From the NCBI GenBank assembly GCA_014058105.1, contig JACGCM010002399.1:323501-387500 (forward strand): a stretch of DNA of 64,000 nt, in the 5' to 3' direction. A model generated the notes under the pieces. The model was given only the letters and a program-made list of their open reading frames with translations. It searched no databases and was not told the origin of the DNA. Shown here in pieces: positions 20,050-31,403 of the stretch (its first letter is position 1; every line of letters starts with the position of its first letter). Both the position numbers and the translations under genes were made by a program. This DNA comes from Kingdonia uniflora (lineage: Eukaryota; Streptophyta; Magnoliopsida; Ranunculales; Circaeasteraceae).

Positions 20050-21237
20050 GATCTAAAAGAGGGTCAACAATTGATCAAAAATTTGAAGTGTTATACAGTT
20101 TAGAACGACCGTCTATACTGCCAATCAGTGACAGCGCCTTACCTCAAGTACCTTTCCAAGAAAAATGTTGATGAAATTCTCAAAGAATTATATGAAGGGA
20201 CTTATGAATCCTATGCCGCAGGTCAAGCACTGGCAAGCAGAGCAATTATACAAGGAGTATTCTGGCCACGAATTCGCAAGCAAGCAGAAGAATACTTACA
20301 CAAATATAACACATGTCAGCAACATGGATGCATGATCTACGCCCCTGTACTCGAACTACATGCAAGCATGGTATTATAACCTTTTAAGAGATGGGCACTC
20401 GATCTTATGGGAAAATTTCCTAATACGCTAGGTAACCGATGCTAATTGCTCATAGTAGTAGATTACTTTACGAAATGGGTGGAAGCAGTTCCTTCTTGTC
20501 GAACTAGAGAAGATGAGCTCATCTATTTTATCAGGGAACACATTATCACGTGGTTCAAATGCCGCCACCTGATTTTGATTGATAACGGGCCGCAGTTCGT
20601 TGGACAAAAGGTCGCAGCCTTTCTCAACAAGTACGACATCATCCATTCCTAATCTAATCAATATTACCCACAAGGCAATAGACAATCCAAAATCACCAAC
20701 AAAACCATAGTGGATGGACTCAAGAAAAGGCTTTAATCACAGAAGAAAAAAAATTGGATACGGGAGCTTCTTCATAACTTATGGGTATACCGCAATGCTC
20801 CACCATAATCAACATGTTGTTCCCCCTTTCTCCTAGCTTATAGAACAGAGGCCGTCATTCCAATAGAGTACTACCATCCTGTTAGAGATCACGAACTTAT
20901 AGGCGAAGAGAATAAATTCAAGTTGGCCTGCAATATGAACTAGATTGATGAAACTAGGGAACGTGTTATTACCAACCTAGGTCAATTTCATCATATGCAC
21001 ACAAGCTCGTACAACAGAAGAGTCTGAAGCTGTGAGTTTTAATTCGATGATCTTATCCTCAAATAAATCTGACAGAGCATAAAGGAAACACATGCTTGGA
21101 AGCTCGCAGAAAATTGGGAAGGTCCTTTCCTCATCATTGGCTGAACTGGCCTGGGCTCGTACTATCACATGATCAAAAAAGGAGTTTGAATCCCAAATCT
21201 TTGGTACACTAGGTGATTAAAACGGTATTATCGTTAA
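20050..21237 (+). pseudogene. Element C integrase, catalytic Glu replaced by Lys
   Basis: Zinc region ELYEGTYESYAAGQALASRA (CGAH lost) and EEYLHKYNTCQQHG; core KRWALDLMGKFPN, VDYFTKWVEAVPSCRTREDE, LILIDNGPQFVGQKVAAFLN, then YYPQGNRQSKITNKTIVDGL. The third catalytic residue, 35 positions after the second Asp, is Lys (AAA 20689-20691). The C-terminus is GKVLSSS... to LKRYYR and a stop near 21237. Several in-frame stops. Confidence 0.85.
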
Positions 21238-21399
21238 GTCCCTAGTTTTTCTACTATAGATTACTCAATTATCGTTCTTTACATTCTAAAAGTGAGATTT
21301 CAATCTCCAACAGTGTACATTCTAATCTACTTAATAAAAAATTCTAAGTTTTTTCCCATATTACTCTTTACTCACGAAGAATATAATAAATCTCATAAA

Positions 21400-21590
21400 T
21401 TGAAGCAAAGGTCAAACTAGCTTTCAATCAACCATCTATACATAGATTAAAACAAAGGTAATACTAGCTTTCAATCGACCATCTATATTGATTCAAGCTA
21501 GGTAAAACTTGCTTGCAATTGACATCTATACAGATTAAAGCAAAGATAATACTAGCTTTCAATCGACCATTTATGCATATATCAAAGGTA
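21400..21590. repeat. Short tandem repeats after pol of element C
   Basis: Four imperfect units of about 45 bp built on CAAAGGTAATACTAGCTTTC and CAATCGACCATCTATA, from about 21405. E has a different, longer tandem array in the same interval. Confidence 0.7.
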
Positions 21591-21599
21591 CTCAAAGGT

Positions 21600-22023
21600 G
21601 ATCTTTGAGGGGGTTTAGGCAAAGTTTTTCTAACTCCTTCATAGTGTTTCCTCTTTCTTATTTATAAGAGATAGGAAATGGTGAGTAACCATGTGAGGTC
21701 AGATTACATGTATATCCTCTGGGGCAGCTGTCCTGTATGTAAAGTTGATTCAGACACTGTAGCTATCTGGCAGCTTATTTTTACTATTCTGTCTGGTGAG
21801 TTGGCTGTCAGGTATATCTACCTTCGACCATGCATTAATATGGGCAAAATATCTCTGGAACTAGTACTGCTGATCGACTATCTTTGGCTTTGACTATAGT
21901 AGATAACTTCGATGCAGCCTTTGACCTTTCGGCTAGTCTCGGAAGGCTTCTCTGCGGAAGGCAGTTGGGCTTCGATGTAGCATTCTAGTATTTGACTAAT
22001 CTTGGAAGGCTGCAAGTAGGCTA
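21600..22023 (-). mobile_element. A/B-type LTR remnant inside element C
   Basis: On the minus strand it resembles LTR A: TATA-like motif (plus strand CTTATTTATAAGAG, 21656-21669), GTGAGTAACCATGTGAGGTCAG like A's GCTGAGTCACCAAGTGTGGG, CTGTCTGGTGAGTTGGCTGTC like A's TCTGGTGGGCTGGCTGTC, and an end at AAGTAGGCTA like A and B. The left limit is unclear. It interrupts the tail of C's antisense gene. Likely a decayed solo LTR. Confidence 0.55.
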
Positions 22024-24604
22024 CTAAAGAATTTACCTCTTCAGGGCGACACTTTTCTTGGTCAACCATGACTTTCTCGAAAAACTGCATTTTTAACATC
22101 TGATAATTTTGCTTTAAATCTTTGTGGAAAACATCTCTCAACTCTGCCTATTTCCTTAAGTTTATTATCGCCTCAGTTTGCTGCGCTATTGTCCCCGCTA
22201 CTTTATCCAGCTCAAATTTATTCATCGTCCTCACACTTTCTAATTGACCACGAAGTTCTACCAACTCCTAGTCATTTCTATCACGTCCCCCAATAAGAGC
22301 CTTCTTCAACAACTCATCCTTCCTTCTGATCACCCCCTCTAACATTAGCTCTCTACGAAGATTAATATCTAACTTATGCCCATTCTCCCTTAAACGTTTA
22401 TTTCCTCTCTGTACATTAGCCTGAAAATGAGCTACATCTTCCTCCAACTCTTTAATTTGAGCTAATAGGTTAATCACATCAGCATTAGTCTTTTTCTTTT
22501 TTAGCCGCTCTCCATCCTCGGTCTTCTTGGATCGTTAATCGGCCATAGCTAATTCTTCCTTCAACCTTGCAACCCTCTCATTCAATTCGTTACATCATTT
22601 TTGGACCAGTCAAATATTGATATCTTTAGTAGGCATGGCCTCACTTAACTTCTCAACCACACTTTTGAAACATGCCAGGTCAGTTCAAGCCTTCTCCAGC
22701 TCATTTAATTTCCTAATCATTTCATTCTTCAATTGCTAAACCCCACTTTCTGAACTTGCCAGGTCAGCTCGAGCTTTCTAAAGCTTGGTAACTTTCCTGT
22801 TCATTTGAATCTTCAAACTAGCTGCAAAATCACGTAACTCTTTTTCAATCATTTCTAGCGACATTATATGGTATTGAGCGGCATTTGCCTCTTTACTTTT
22901 CACCATCAATAAATCTAACCTGCTTTTGGACTTTGCTATTTCAATTTACGCTTTCGCAATCTCCTTTTGCACTTTTCAATTTTAGCATTTTTACCTTTGA
23001 TCTTCCAAGCCAGGTCGTCCACAGTTTTGGTCGCCTTAGGAAACTGGATCTTTACTTTGACATATTGATCCTCCCTATCTTCAGATACCTCTTTAGTTTT
23101 TGCAAACTCTGCCACAAACTCATGATTCTATTGGAGCGTCTATTGTATGCTTAGGCAAACAGTCTCTAATTTGACCTGCATCATTAAGCTCGATTCAACA
23201 ATAGTTTACAGATACAATCAATGCATATTACAAATAACTTTACAGATTTCTATTTCTAACATGCAGACAAGCTGAGATTATACTTCGACCTCAAGTTAAA
23301 AAGTTATTTCACAATAAAGGCATAACATCTACATCCTCTTTCAAGGTACACATTTTCTATATTTAAGTTTACTAACCCTCTGAAATCATCAAACACATTA
23401 TTGTGATCTATGTCTACCTTCTAACTTTACTGGGAAGATTTAAAGTAGTACAACATACAAGTAAAATATTTCTTGCTCTTTTCTAACATGTAGCTTCGAT
23501 TGCGAAGTCAATAGGGCGCTGAGGCATTTTTTCCTTAGCAAGCTCTTTCTCTAATTCCTTAATTCTGTGGCGCATTTCTCTATGTTCCTGCAAATCAATA
23601 TTTATAATTTTTCTTAGCCTATCCTAAATTTATCCTACAAATCAATGTACCATACAATTACAGTTTTCAAACTCACACTAAAACATAAACAAACTCCAAA
23701 CAATTTTTACTCAACCTTCTCATTATCACCTTCACGCTTCTCTAGATCAGTTCTAGCATAGACCGCGTCCAGCCTTATAATCTTATCTTGGAGAGAGCCA
23801 TCATCAACCTTGAACTCCTCTTCCACCTCAAACTCTTCGACATAGGAACCTGCTACAATGGCTTTGAGATTAACAATAGAGTACCCCACATCTAGCAGTT
23901 TCTTCCCGAGGCTATCCCGAGTAGGTACAACATTATACACATTCTTCTGTGCCTCATCAGTGAGCTCGCGTATCAACACCTTATGCGAGACTTTTACATA
24001 AACCAAGAGCTCTCACTCCAATGCCAGATCAGACTCAAGTTGAGCCACTTTCTTCTCAAGCTCGGCTCTCCCGCCCTTAAATTTAACTTACCACCCTGCT
24101 CAACTCCAACTATGCGGAGTAGTTCAACTCCTCAGCACCTCTTCGAGCTGCTAACTTCAGCCAGTTCTCCACTGCTAATAGCTCATCACCTACAATAGGT
24201 TGATTCTCCCCAACTTTTGCCCCACTCACAGCAGCATGAGCATCAACCCTCCTCTTCTTCGCATTCACTTCGATCTTACCACTCACCGTGGTCCGCGAGG
24301 TAGAGCAACCCCTAACAACCTTCCTCTTTAAATGATTTTGAGCGAGCTTTCTCAAAGTAATACCCCCATAAACATCCTTCAGTGCCGTTGGCACTACCCT
24401 CGGTAACACCGGACACTCTTCCCCGTTTATAGCTCTTTTCTTGTTAGCTCAAGCTCCTGTCATTTATCTTTTGGCTTGAGACTTTCGTGCTTTCTCTAAC
24501 CAGTTGTTAGCTCTTTTGTTTATGCTGATGTCGAGCTCTTTCAAGATAATCTCAAGCTACAATATCTAGAAACGATTCTCATTTAGAAGCATTCGATCAA
24601 AGAC
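22024..24604 (-). pseudogene. Element C antisense gene: coiled-coil tail
   Basis: Minus strand, following the core exon. Conserved parts: LKELDISINKRANNWLEKAR; DVYGGITLRKLAQNHLKRKV with NQPIVGDELLAVENWLKLAA (24110-24409); PTRDSLGKKLLDVGYSIVNL (23707-24006); an intron 23588-23715; EHREMRHRIKELEKEL; and, further on, IKELEEDVAHFQANVQRGNK with RRKDELLKKALIGGRD (22268-22477). Heptad-like Leu/Ile spacing with many Glu, Lys and Arg. The order equals that in E and J. Stops and frameshifts are numerous. Confidence 0.75.
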
Positions 24605-24688
24605 CTGTAACATCACACAACAAGTTGTTCAACAATCACAGAACAAATCTACAATTATAATAGTTCGATATCATATATTATTACTTAC

Positions 24689-25457
24689 TTTTCTTCAAAG
24701 TTTTATATAGAAGTTCCTTGGGCTCCTCGTCCATTCTCTAAATATAATCACCTTTCACCCATATTATATGATCGTTCCAAGCTCGTCCTGCTGAATTCAG
24801 ATCAAAGAAAAGAGGTCGAGAATAACTAGAATAGAAATACACGCCTCCAGTTGCACCGTAATATTTCATAGCGTAGTACTGTAAAACATCCTCAAGAGTT
24901 ATTTTCCTCTCCACTTTATTCTCCTCCCACAATCTATTCAGATTATCACAAAAATTAATCACCGCGCACATATTCCCATTCTGTTGGGAAGGATAAGCCC
25001 CTATGGTATTCAAAATACCTTTAGCAAGATTACTAAGAGGCAGAATCATTCCATATTCCAACTGAGAGAGATAGCACAGAAAACTCTGTTCCGGGTCACT
25101 TTGGACATCCCCATCAAAATACTTAAAGAAGATCGATTCCTCCACTTTCCTATCCAATTTCTCCTTTTCTAAATTGGGCAACATAAAGAAATGATCTTCC
25201 CTAGTTGACATTGTACAACCCTTAAACGACCTACCGGTATGCTCTATGACATTGCCCCATTTCCCACCTAAAGTATTTTTAATTTTACCGAATTCTTTAA
25301 ATACATCAGACTTTGGAGGAATGTATACTAAATGACCCAGGAAATTTGGATATTGTACTTCATCCTTCCCCTCGGAGTCAACATCTATAACCTCTGCCTT
25401 TTCAGATTCATCCATGCGACCAGAGGTCAACGTTTCCTTATCAGGTGACACCTCCAT
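24689..25457 (-). pseudogene. Element C antisense gene: core domain exon (best preserved copy)
   Basis: 239 codons open to 24738, then one stop and EEPKELLYKTLKKS to a GT donor at 24688. Core motifs: FLGHLVYIPPKSDVFKEFGK, GGKWGNVIEHTGRSFKGCTM, FLCYLSQLEYGMILPLSNLA, KGILNTIGAYPSQQNGNM, LEDVLQYYAMKYYGATGGVY, FFDLNSAGRAWNDHIIWVKG. E and J share all blocks. I do not recognise an assigned function; by position it is the extra ORF known in Tat-group elements, and resembles the broad class annotated as putative plant transposon proteins. An intron 24605-24688 follows. Confidence 0.8.
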
Positions 25458-26269
25458 GTCAGATATAGACTTGAGGATGAGGCTAGTTTATATAACAGAT
25501 TTTCTGCACGCCTCAACCTTCATACTGGTCCAGGAATTTTGCCAATTTCTCAATCATTTTCTTGACTCTATACACATGCATACATACATATACACATACA
25601 AATCAAACTGGTTTTTCCAAAAGTCTACTATAAATAGCAAATTTTTCAAAATTTTAAAACCCCCAAACCTTATAATTCCCATTTCAAACTTCACAATCAC
25701 AAACTCTAAATCAATCACATACCTTCAACGTCAGAGTATGAATTTGGAATAGTACTCACTCCCTCTTTCACAATGGCACCGTGTACCCATTATCTTGACT
25801 CTACCTCCACAACCTTCTCAGTCCTTATACGATGATTGTTGTTGTCTAATCTCTCTACTTGAATCTCTACCACTTACTCTCTTTTTTCTCCCTCTATTCC
25901 TTCGTTTGTCTAGATTTTATAAACATTTGATTGAAGAAGACAAAATATTATTTATATTTTCTTTCTCTAACTGCTAGCAGTTATTGGGCCTTACACAAGC
26001 TGCCCTAAGTTTTAGAAATGAGGCGTCCTTTCCACAATTAATGTTAGACATTTCGTACCTTTTTAGTTAAAATACATTCCCATCATTATCACACATCCTA
26101 TATTTTAATATATTTTCCCTCTTATACTAAAATCTTTCTCTGATCTTCTACTCATGATGAGTCTATATCACACGCAATTGAACTTTTTCTATCCTTACAC
26201 AAAAAACAGCAATTAAAGCTGAAACGATTTTTCTATTCCTACATCTATTACTTATAGCACTGCTGACGT
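25458..26269 (-). other. Element C antisense gene: interval upstream of core exon
   Basis: About 800 bp, AT-rich, no clear domain. In E the equivalent interval contains the small exon 28902-29326 and introns. The right edge is E's insertion; the last five bases, GACGT (26265-26269), are E's left target duplication. Confidence 0.5.
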
Positions 26270-26820
26270 TGTAATGGCCAACTTTTGTTGCTTGATATGA
26301 TTAGGAATTTACAATCACACCAATGATCATGTAACAATACGCTAATATAAAGTAAGAAATAGAAACAAGTGTTTTTGGCATAGAAAACCTCTGAATAGAT
26401 AAAAAAACCACGACCTCGTATGGAGGATTTTTGTAACAGTATCTTTATTGTTTGGGGTGGATATCATTATTTTAAGTGATCTCTAGAATTTTGAAATGCT
26501 TGTGATCTCGTAAATAATAAGTTTGAGTAATTTTTTTGGTCTTTGTCTCTTCTGGAACTTTTCCTTTCTATAGGCGTTTCCTAAAGCTCTTCGTCGTGCT
26601 GGAGAATGTCTTTCGAATAATATGATTAGTGGTGGATGACTGTATAACTGATGAGTTCGTGGGAGACAGGCGACTTTATCTAAATAACATTTTCTGGGTT
26701 TAGCTCGACCTATGTTTTTAAGTAGGTCATGGAGCTGTTTGGATTGTTAGACTAGAGTGTTAGGTGTTGAGATTGCGTGAGCCTGTGACGGAGGAAATTC
26801 AAAGTAATTTAAGCTCTACA
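26270..26820 (-). mobile_element. Element E 3' LTR
   Basis: 551 bp. Left end TGTAATGGCC, right end CTCTACA next to the polypurine tract. It aligns with the 5' LTR (46561-47139), but about 28 bp at the outer (U3 start) side, from GGGACTTATCCC onward, are missing. The block TGTAATGGCC...TTGATATGATTAGGAATT is nearly identical in both. Confidence 0.88.
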
Positions 26821-26832
26821 ATCGCCCCCTCG
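26821..26832 (-). other. Element E polypurine tract
   Basis: Plus-strand ATCGCCCCCTCG, i.e. CGAGGGGGCGAT on the minus strand, directly before the 3' LTR. C (49207-49218) and J (58143-58154) have the same motif at the same place. Confidence 0.75.
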
Positions 26833-27004
26833 TAACCAAAGTCACGAGTGGCTTTGGTTGAGAAAGGAGATGTAAAAAATAGTAATTTTGAAATGGAGCA
26901 ATGATGGCGTTTGACTGGGTGGATATTGCGTGATATTTGGAAGTGATGGGTAATAAATGATGATGCGGATGTATGTGACAGTTTGTGTTTGAATAGTCGC
27001 GTCC

Positions 27005-27064
27005 GTAATAAATGATGACGCTTGGGAAAACATACATGCACAATAAAGTTAGGGTTATATAAAG
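27005..27064 (+). promoter_or_regulatory. Promoter block of element E antisense gene
   Basis: TTATATAAAG at 27055-27064, 54 bp before the first ATG (27118). The preceding 50 bases (AATGATGACGCTTGG..., ATGCACA..., TTAGGG) are nearly the same in J (58348-58413). C has TATAAATAG at the equivalent place. It points away from the 3' LTR. Promoter function is inferred from conservation and spacing. Confidence 0.6.
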
Positions 27065-27117
27065 AGTACTTTGATCACCTTGTTTAGATCAATTCTGGAT
27101 GTGTAACTTTCTTTAAA

Positions 27118-27740
27118 ATGGTAAAAACTCGGAGTATGGTTCTTGAAGAGAGAATTGCGTCTGAAATACAGAGGTTGAAGTTGAAGTACTTTGGTGATCC
27201 TTAGAAATGGCGATCCCAGCCCCTGTTCCTTCGATGTACCAAGGCTTGTCGGGAGAGGAAGCGGTTTAAGCTAAAGAGAATTTCTACTATAAGTGGAGAT
27301 TTTATGTCTTTGTCTTGACGGGCGAGGAGCGTTGGGCCTGTCTTTGTACCCTTACAGAAGATAGGGCTAGGGGTTCATATGCAGGGAAAGTATATCTGTT
27401 GGGCAGATATGTTGATTTTTAGTGTTGTCGTCGATTCTACTGTCGGGCCTTCTTCATCTCTACCAACTCTTCGGTGGTGGTAGTTATAGAAGAGGCGGTG
27501 ATGGCAGTGGAGGAGGAGAACTTGCAGGGAGATCCTGCTGAGGCTTTCCATCGTGGTTCTGCGCTCAGAAAACCTTCCATCCTATTTTGTGGATGCCACA
27601 CTGAGTCTACTGCTTACATAGTCCTCGCTTGGAGTTTAACTGTGCTTCAACCGAGCTATGTGAGGAAAACTTTTTGTTTGTTCCACTATTCTCTTTGCGT
27701 CAGGGTGAAAAATCATTTAAGTAAGAAGAACTGAAAAAAA
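27118..27740 (+). pseudogene. Element E antisense gene: first exons
   Basis: ATG 27118: MVKTRSMVLEERIASEIQRL, KLKYFGDP, then a frame change, PAPVPSMYQGLSGEEAV, FYYKWRFYVFVLTGEERWAC, and later NSSVVVVIEEAVMAVEEENL. J and C carry the same first ORF (MVK[ST]R..., IPTPVPVP, EEVAKA, YYxxWRF). The acidic stretch near 27470-27560 is also in J (58830-58900). Not a known domain to me. Confidence 0.65.
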
Positions 27741-28279
27741 ATGATGCCTCGCCGTGCCTGAATGACCTGTAGTTTTGAACAAATAGGGAAAACTTGTTAT
27801 CTGTAAAGTACCTGAGTTCGGTGCTGGACGGATAACATTCTATTGTATTCCTGTGTGAAAACTTATTATTTGTAAATCGTATGTATTATGATTGATATGA
27901 ATAAAAGATGATTCTCATGAATTTGTGCATAGAAAAACTTCTTGAATCGACCTGAAATGTGTTGGATGTTAGTTAAATAACTGCTTGACAACTGATGAAA
28001 CAATATTGTAATGCTGTTCAAACTGAGATGAATATGTGTTGTGATAGAAATTGCAAAAAAGATGTAAATTCGAGTTGTTTAAGGTCGATAGAGATACTAC
28101 TCGTATGGTCGATTTAGCAATCACTGTGTCTATAGTGAGGGGGTAAGATATATGAGTGATTCCAAGATTTGTGTTTTTGTTACGTGATATTAGGTAAAAA
28201 TTGAGTGAAAGGAGAAAGTGATTGGGAAATCTTATAAATACTGATATCATGACCTGCAAAATTTTAGGGGAAGGGTAGG
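27741..28279 (+). other. Element E antisense gene: probable intron region
   Basis: AT-rich, no conserved coding block. J has a similar gap (58970-59744). Probably intronic between the first ORF and the conserved AEGxLAIK exon; exact borders could not be fixed. Confidence 0.4.
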
Positions 28280-28573
28280 ATGGTGTGGACTCAATCTCAG
28301 AGGATTCATCATACTGCAGAAGGTCAATTGGCTATAAAAACTACTGAAGTATGGGAGAGAATTTTTGGCTCGTTCGGTTACAGTACTGAGTTACCAATAA
28401 GGGCATGTCAGCTCGAAGGGTTAGATACCAGGAGTAGAGAACTTGAGTGTGCACATTACTTTTATAAGTCATTCTTTCATTTATTCATAAGGGATTCGGC
28501 AGAACGAGAAAGGTTGGTGAGTTTGATTTCGAAAGTGGAGTTCGATTTTGAAGATATGAGGATCGGTGAATGA
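28280..28573 (+). pseudogene. Element E antisense gene: AEG-LAIK exon
   Basis: 97 codons without a stop: MVWTQSQRIHHTAEGQLAIK, TTEVWERIFGSFGYSTELPI, RACQLEGLDTRSRELECAHY, FYKSFFHLF, ending VEFDFEDMRIGE. Copies: C 47372-47644, J about 59745-60028, diverged F 56954-57109. The EVWExIFG and QLEGLDxR blocks are the most constant. It ends at TGA 28571-28573. Confidence 0.7.
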
Positions 28574-28889
28574 TATGATTAGCTGCTAGTTGCTTAAGTT
28601 TACCAGGGCTGTGATGGAAATTATGGAGAATGCTCTCTAACGAATAAAATAAATGGAGGAATGTAGCAGAAATAGTATTAGTCAATTGGATCATCAATAG
28701 GGGTGAATCTGTTTTCAGACTGTTCAGCAAACATTTTAAATAAATTTGAATATTTGTATAATTTTGTAAATAACGTCAATCACTATAAGTATGATAAACA
28801 AGGACTGTGAAACAAAAATACTTGAATGCAGAAGCTTCTTGTTTTGTTTTATAGAAATAAAGAAATAAAGCTCTGACATCCCACAGTGC

Positions 28890-29326
28890 GAGTCATCATG
28901 AGTGAGGGGAGGTCAAGAAAAGATATGGAAAGAGGGAAAAAATATGTTAAAAAATGAGGTGAGTTGTAATGATGGAAAGGTAGTTTTATCAAAAAGGTAC
29001 AAGGCGTCTGACATAGAGAGTGAAAAAGACGCCTCAGTTCTGGAATTGAGGACAGTTCGTGCGAGGAGCAATAAATGCCAGCCTCATGAGAGAGAAAAGA
29101 TAAATAGTTCTTCTTCGTCTCCAAAAATTCATTTTATCACAAAAAACTTGGAGAGCACTCAGAGAGAAAGGCAAAAAATTAGGGAAATCAATCAAGAGTT
29201 ATCTGAAGGCGATAAATGGTTAAAGAGGGCAAAAGGTTCGGTATCTCGTAGGTGGGAATACAGCAGTGTTGTGAAGGGAAAGCTTGACTCTTCTGCCAAT
29301 TCGCATCCGGATACTAAAGGTTAGCA
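28890..29326 (+). pseudogene. Element E antisense gene: basic/serine-rich exon
   Basis: A 140-codon frame (28902-29324) rich in Lys, Arg, Glu and Ser: KRYKASDIESEKDASVLELR, TVRARSNKCQPHEREKINSS, ending GKLDSSANSHPDTKG. J has the same blocks near 60500-60840 (KRCKMSDIDSGKDAS, LRTVHARL). Low-complexity, likely disordered; possible nuclear targeting is only a guess. Confidence 0.6.
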
Positions 29327-29513
29327 GAGATATATGCAATATAGTTTGATTTTTGATAGTTTAAAGATAAGTGTTATACGTGAATCACTGATCAGAGATA
29401 TATGTTGAATATATATATAAATATACGTATACATAGATGGAAGAATGATAAATACCTTAACCTGTATGGAGGTCGAAATATTCCTGTAGAATCTATTTTT
29501 AAGATGGGTAGGT

Positions 29514-30251
29514 CGTCTGTTAATGAAGTTTCGACCTCTGGTAAGACGAATGAGTCAGATAGCAGAGGGGAAGGGGGATTGGAACAATTTCGGGGTTTCT
29601 GTGGTTAGTTGGTATCTTACCCTCTAGGTTTTGATACTTTCAAAGAATTTTATAAAGCTAAAGGGGCTATAGGAGGAAAGTGGGGTAAATGTGTAGAGTT
29701 TGCCGGCAGGCAGTTTAGGGGTTGTTCTGCAGTAGAGGGGGAAGAGTATTTTTATCTTTTGGCAGATTTGGAAATATAAAAACAAGATATGGGAATAGAT
29801 TAATCGATCTCGTTAGAGTATTGCGATGGGGATGTCCGGAGTGACCTTTCAGAAGGTTTTTTGCGTTACCTATCTCAATTAGAGTATGGGTTGAGTGTCC
29901 CTCTCACTAATTTGGCAAAAGGGGTAATGAATACAATTGGGGCATGTCCTGTTCAAATGAACGGGAATATGTAGGAGGTCATAACTATATGTGACCATCT
30001 GAATGATTGGTGGGAAAGGGAGAAAAAAGTGAGGAGGATAACCCCTGAGGGCGTTCTGCAGTTTTATGGAGTGAACAATTTTAAAGCCAGTGGGGGGTCG
30101 TATTTCTGTGCGAGCGTTACTCGGCATTATTTTTTCGATCTGAATTCAGCAGGCCAAACTTGGAATGACAATATCATATGGGTGAAGGGTAATTGCCTTC
30201 AAAGAGATGATGAGGAACATTTTGACCTTCGATTTAGATCTGTAAAGAAAA
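29514..30251 (+). pseudogene. Element E antisense gene: core domain exon
   Basis: Core blocks as in C: YPLGFDTFKEFYKAKGAIGG, KWGKCVEFAGRQFRGCSAVE, FLRYLSQLEYGLSVPLTNLA, KGVMNTIGACPVQMNGNM, ITPEGVLQFYGVNNFKASGG, YFFDLNSAGQTWNDNIIWVK, ending LRFRSVKKS. In-frame stops at several places (for example near 29777 and 29970). It ends at a GT donor, 30252. About two-thirds identical in sequence to C by eye, so the domain has been under protein-level constraint. Confidence 0.78.
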
Positions 30252-30331
30252 GTAAGTATAGACATGCATATATATAATTATTGTTATGCTTCTTTGACAA
30301 GTGTAGCTGATAGAAAAATGTGTTATTATAG

Positions 30332-31302
30332 GTGTGAAGTCTACAGTATAAAGGAAAGAGTCTTTGTTGGACGAGGTTGTGCAAGAGGAGATTGAACTCG
30401 AACTGGTCTTGGGGGAACTCGGCCTGAGTAGAAAGAAGAGTGATGAAAGTAGGTCAAAAAATGTTACAAAGGCTCAGTCTATTAGGTCGATGAAGGTGTC
30501 GATAAAGTAAAAAGGCAAACATGTTGAAAGGAGGTTCAAACTAAGACTCCTGGGTCGGGCAGTTCAGCTCAACTGAACCTTACGACAGGCAAAATAGCCT
30601 AAAAGCTTCTGAAGAGACAGATAAAAAAGGCTTTGCCAGCCTCTGGTACCACTGTAAGTGGTGAGGTCGCGCAAGGGAAGAGGAGGAGTATTGAGCCTTT
30701 GGGGGACTCAGGAAAGAAGGTCGCTGAGGGGTGATCTACTTTAGTGGATGACCTCAAAGAGGTCCAGAAAAGGGCTAGGTTAGCGATCCTACAAGGAAAA
30801 GAAGATACGAGCCAGATGGTAAGTTTATATTATCAAATATAAATGTTCACTATATTTCAAGCTCGTAATTTAGGTTGATATAATTTTTGCAAGTTGCTCG
30901 TCTTGTTAAGGGGATTTTGCTCGGTATTGAAGAACAAGAATCCGAGCTGAAGAAGAGGAAGCGCGAGCTCGAGAAAAACCTGGCTCGGGCCAAGACTGAC
31001 GTCGTGAAAGAAGTCAAGCAACTGAAGGCCGCTCACGTCGTGGCGATCGGCCAGTTACAGGTCGAGGCAAAGGCCAATTTAGACCAGATGGCTGATGTGC
31101 GTGACAGACTAGGTTGTCACTTAATGCTGAAGGGCCACTCTCAGGAGGAGGTTGATGCCATTATGGCTGACACCTACGCTGAGGAAGAAGAGGAGAAGCA
31201 GAAGTACTGGGGGTTGTGGATGGTCTGGATGGTGTCTCCCCCTAAACGGTGCTTGATAACCAAGGGGATGATGTTGAGCTCCCAGAAGGTGGGAGTGAGA
31301 AG
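30332..31302 (+). pseudogene. Element E antisense gene: linker and first coiled-coil exons
   Basis: After intron 30252-30331 (GTAAG...TATAG): ESLLDEVVQEEIELELVLGE, LGLSRKKSDESRSKNVTKAQ; then intron 30819-30893; then VARLVKGILLGIEEQESELK, KRKRELEKNLARAKTDVVKE, VDAIMADTYAEEEEEKQK. The last is open for 139 codons (30887-31306) and strongly helical. Third intron 31303-31403 follows GAGAAG. J has all three introns at the same places. Confidence 0.72.
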
Positions 31303-31403
31303 GTAGGGTAGACCTGTATTTTGTCTAAATTTTTGTAAGTTGTATAACTTTTGCGCGGGACAGAAACTTTTGTATGTTGATTTTGTTTATAAATCTTTTG
31401 TAG

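Noticed and set aside
26799..27043. Three overlapping minus-strand frames at the PPT of E
   Set aside because: They overlap each other in different frames and cross the LTR end; the conserved signal here is the plus-strand promoter block.
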